The notes under the pieces: model-generated | Told to the model about the DNA's origin: nothing | Databases searched by the model: none | Seen by the model: only the letters and a program-made list of their open reading frames with translations | Assembly: GCA_002419505.1 (NCBI GenBank) | Contig: DIGF01000012.1 | Span: 345,135-409,134, forward strand | Direction: 5' to 3' | Origin: Caryophanales bacterium UBA5729 | Lineage (GTDB): Bacteria > Bacillota_I > Bacilli_A > Izemoplasmatales > Hujiaoplasmataceae | DNA length: 64,000 bases | Shown: positions 62,560 through 64,000 of the stretch, one piece after another | Position numbering within the stretch: position 1 is the stretch's first letter | How the letters are laid out: each line of letters starts with the position of its first letter | Translations under genes and position numbers: made by a program

Positions 62560-63774
62560 ATGCGAGGAATCTATAAATATTTCATATTATTATTTTTATT
62601 ATTTGCGATTGCTGGATGTAATCAAGCAACAACAACGGCAGTACCGACAACGAGCGCGCCTACTACAGAACTTACAACAACTTCAACAGCATCAACAGCA
62701 TCAACAACGCAAACCACGCTTACAACCATTACTTCTACGACAATTACAACAACAGAGGAAGTAACGACAATACCGTATTTAGAAAGTGTAGTTGAGAACT
62801 TAGTCTTTGTTTTAGAAGTAGAAGATACTTTTTATTTACCAGCCTTTATTGATGATATCCAAGCAAGTTGGGAAACTACTGATACTGATCACATAACAAT
62901 TGCCGATGAACTTACTTTTAGAAACGAAGACTTTTTTTATGAAGTTTCAGTAACTAGGCCAAGTTATGTAGAAGGTGATCAAGTCGTGACCATTACCGGT
63001 CATTTTACTGATTCTGTAGATGAATATACAAAAAACTTTAATTTCTTAGTCCTAGCTTTTCCGGCTATGTATTATTTAGAAAAGGATTTAGAATTAATTG
63101 AAGAAACTTATATTGTTGAAACTGAATTTGCTTTACCTGTTTTAGAATATTCTACTTATAGCAATATCGTTATTTCAGCTGAATTACTGGATTACATATC
63201 TTATTCTAATGAAGAATTTACAATAGTAAGACCAAATAATGATATTACAGCTACAATATCTTTTGATGTAACATATGGAAATGCATTTGTTAATGTCGAG
63301 ATTGAAATAATCTTACTTGCAGAACCTACAGAAATCACTTATACCGAAAACTTTTCTTGGGTTACATCTTCAAGTACCGCTTATGCCACCGCTTTTTCTA
63401 ATACTGATGAAAATGGTTTTGAATGGAGTTTATTTGGCAGGGGGGATTTGGATTATTTTACTTTTGGAAATAGTGCAGACGGAAGTTATGCTCAAGTTAC
63501 TGCAACGGGAGGTATTTCTTCGTTTAGCATTGATATGGTAAGGGCTTTTACTAACGCAAATATAAGAAGCGCTGAACTTTTTATAAATGGTGTATCCTAT
63601 GGTGTTTTTATGATTGATGTTGCAAGTGATGTTTGGCAAAACTTCACAGTGCAAAACATTAATATAAGTGGGAACGTTGTTATTAAATTAGTTTCTACTT
63701 CTCCAGGAACTAGAGGAGCGTTTAAAATTAATAATTTTACTTGGACCACTTATACAGAAGAAGAAATAGAATAA
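62560..63774 (+). CDS. Thr-rich lipoprotein with Ig-like and carbohydrate-binding-like domains
   Basis: A 404-residue lipoprotein. The signal ends AIAGC with Cys20; a very Thr/Ser-rich linker (24-75) follows. Residues about 80-180 look like the Ig-like repeats of the giant lipoprotein (RPSYVEGDQVVTITGHF, compare RPSYATGDQTVILTATL there). Residues about 265-400 form a jelly-roll-like domain (GGISSFSIDMVRAF, AELFINGVSYG) of the type found at the end of secreted nucleases in this group. There is no catalytic motif. The start is the ATG at 62560 after AAGGAGG. It is probably a paralogous surface-binding component. Confidence 0.78.
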   Translation: MRGIYKYFILLFLLFAIAGCNQATTTAVPTTSAPTTELTTTSTASTASTTQTTLTTITSTTITTTEEVTTIPYLESVVENLVFVLEVEDTFYLPAFIDDIQASWETTDTDHITIADELTFRNEDFFYEVSVTRPSYVEGDQVVTITGHFTDSVDEYTKNFNFLVLAFPAMYYLEKDLELIEETYIVETEFALPVLEYSTYSNIVISAELLDYISYSNEEFTIVRPNNDITATISFDVTYGNAFVNVEIEIILLAEPTEITYTENFSWVTSSSTAYATAFSNTDENGFEWSLFGRGDLDYFTFGNSADGSYAQVTATGGISSFSIDMVRAFTNANIRSAELFINGVSYGVFMIDVASDVWQNFTVQNINISGNVVIKLVSTSPGTRGAFKINNFTWTTYTEEEIE

Positions 63775-63786
63775 TTTGCTAATAAA

Positions 63787-63819
63787 AAAAGAGAAAGTAT
63801 TTTGACTTTCTCTTTTACA
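63787..63819 (+). terminator. terminator after the lipoprotein gene
   Basis: A 12-bp perfect stem AAAAGAGAAAGT (63787-63798) / ACTTTCTCTTTT (63805-63816). Confidence 0.85.
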
Positions 63820-63862
63820 GACTGTTGACAAAGTACCTTAGAAAATAGGGTACTTTTTGTTT
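63817..63862. other. hairpin with IS-end-like sequence
   Basis: ACAGACTGTTGACAAAGTACC runs into a perfect 8-bp stem AAAGTACC (63830-63837) / GGTACTTT (63849-63856) and T-rich tail. The AGACTGTTGACAAA part resembles sequences found beside IS1182-type transposase genes; no transposase, inverted-repeat partner or target duplication is visible, so it may be a remnant or an unrelated second terminator. Confidence 0.35.
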
Positions 63863-63959
63863 TTAGGATATAAAGTATAAAAGGGTGTATGGATTTTAAA
63901 AACAAAATTAAATTAAATGGCTAAAAATAGCGGATAAGCGAGACAATTACTGAGAAAAA

Positions 63960-63968
63960 TGGTATAAT
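63960..63968 (+). promoter_or_regulatory. extended -10 promoter of the gene at the right edge
   Basis: TGGTATAAT, 16 bases before the ATG at 63985. Confidence 0.6.
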
Positions 63969-63984
63969 ATAGATGGTGATAGAG

Positions 63985-64000
63985 ATGATTTATAAAAAAG
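63985..64000 (+). CDS. start of a gene cut by the window edge
   Basis: ATG followed by codons MIYKK, with GGTG six bases upstream (63975-63978) and an extended -10 box just before it. This repeats the short-leader layout of hflX and other genes in the window, so it is probably a true start, but no product can be named. Confidence 0.5.

Noticed and set aside
1..64000. UGA read as Trp, as in Mycoplasma
   Set aside because: Several genes end cleanly at TGA with the next gene overlapping it (ATGA), and Trp residues in conserved motifs use TGG.
1..64000. CRISPR array, tRNA or rRNA genes
   Set aside because: No regularly spaced direct repeats and no tRNA cloverleaf were found; the only structured RNA is the T-box.

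Overview
The window looks like chromosomal DNA from a low-GC, free-living relative of the mollicutes, most like the Acholeplasma / 'Candidatus Izemoplasma' side of Mycoplasmatota. The reasons are the very AT-rich sequence, the standard genetic code (TGA is a true stop, for example at the ends of the HAD phosphatase and secreted nuclease genes, and Trp is TGG), Bacillota-type signals (AGGAGG or GGTG ribosome sites, T-box, SpoVG, YolD) and many lipoproteins with Thr/Pro-rich linkers. No peptidoglycan, rRNA or tRNA gene is visible. The taxonomic placement is inference.

Layout. 0-11.8 kb: part of a YfhO-like membrane protein, then translation and housekeeping genes (hflX, dusB, hslO, dagK-rnmV-rsmA-glyA, a HAD phosphatase and a HIT protein) and the leftward operon rpmH-rnpA-yidC-jag-pth. 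12.05-15 kb: the likely replication origin with TTTTCCAC(A/G/T) DnaA-box-like repeats, dnaA and dnaN. 15-19 kb: FAD oxidoreductase, purA and an aminotransferase. 19.4-26.3 kb: a leftward operon carrying every step from DAHP to chorismate plus tyrA, with an AroE-AroK fusion. 26.5-31 kb: flavin reductase, folD, purB, a FIVAR-type surface protein and PspC. 31-47.7 kb: a UvrX-like polymerase with YolD, ispE, spoVG, prs, a T-box in front of an AlkD-like gene and asnS, zupT, an SPFH/RDD/NfeD operon, a TtcA-like gene, a parS-like site beside mnmE, then dnaX-ebfC-recR.

47.7-63.8 kb is the accessory part. It encodes a lipid-anchored nuclease (PASTA-like repeats, lamin-tail domain, staphylococcal-nuclease domain), a coupled membrane protein, a 20-codon leader ORF, a complete sugar-type ABC importer (ATPase, two permeases, substrate-binding lipoprotein) with a Ca-loop lipoprotein, a 1394-residue lipoprotein built of Ig-like and OB-fold-like modules, a lipid-anchored endonuclease I, and a further lipoprotein with a related layout. 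The simplest reading is a surface apparatus that captures and cuts extracellular DNA and imports a breakdown product. The transported substrate is not shown by the sequence.

Regulation: most promoters visible here are extended -10 elements (TGNTATAAT), often only about 10 bases upstream of the ribosome site, so many leaders are very short. Several genes start with GTG or TTG. The window ends in a hairpin and the first codons of another rightward gene.
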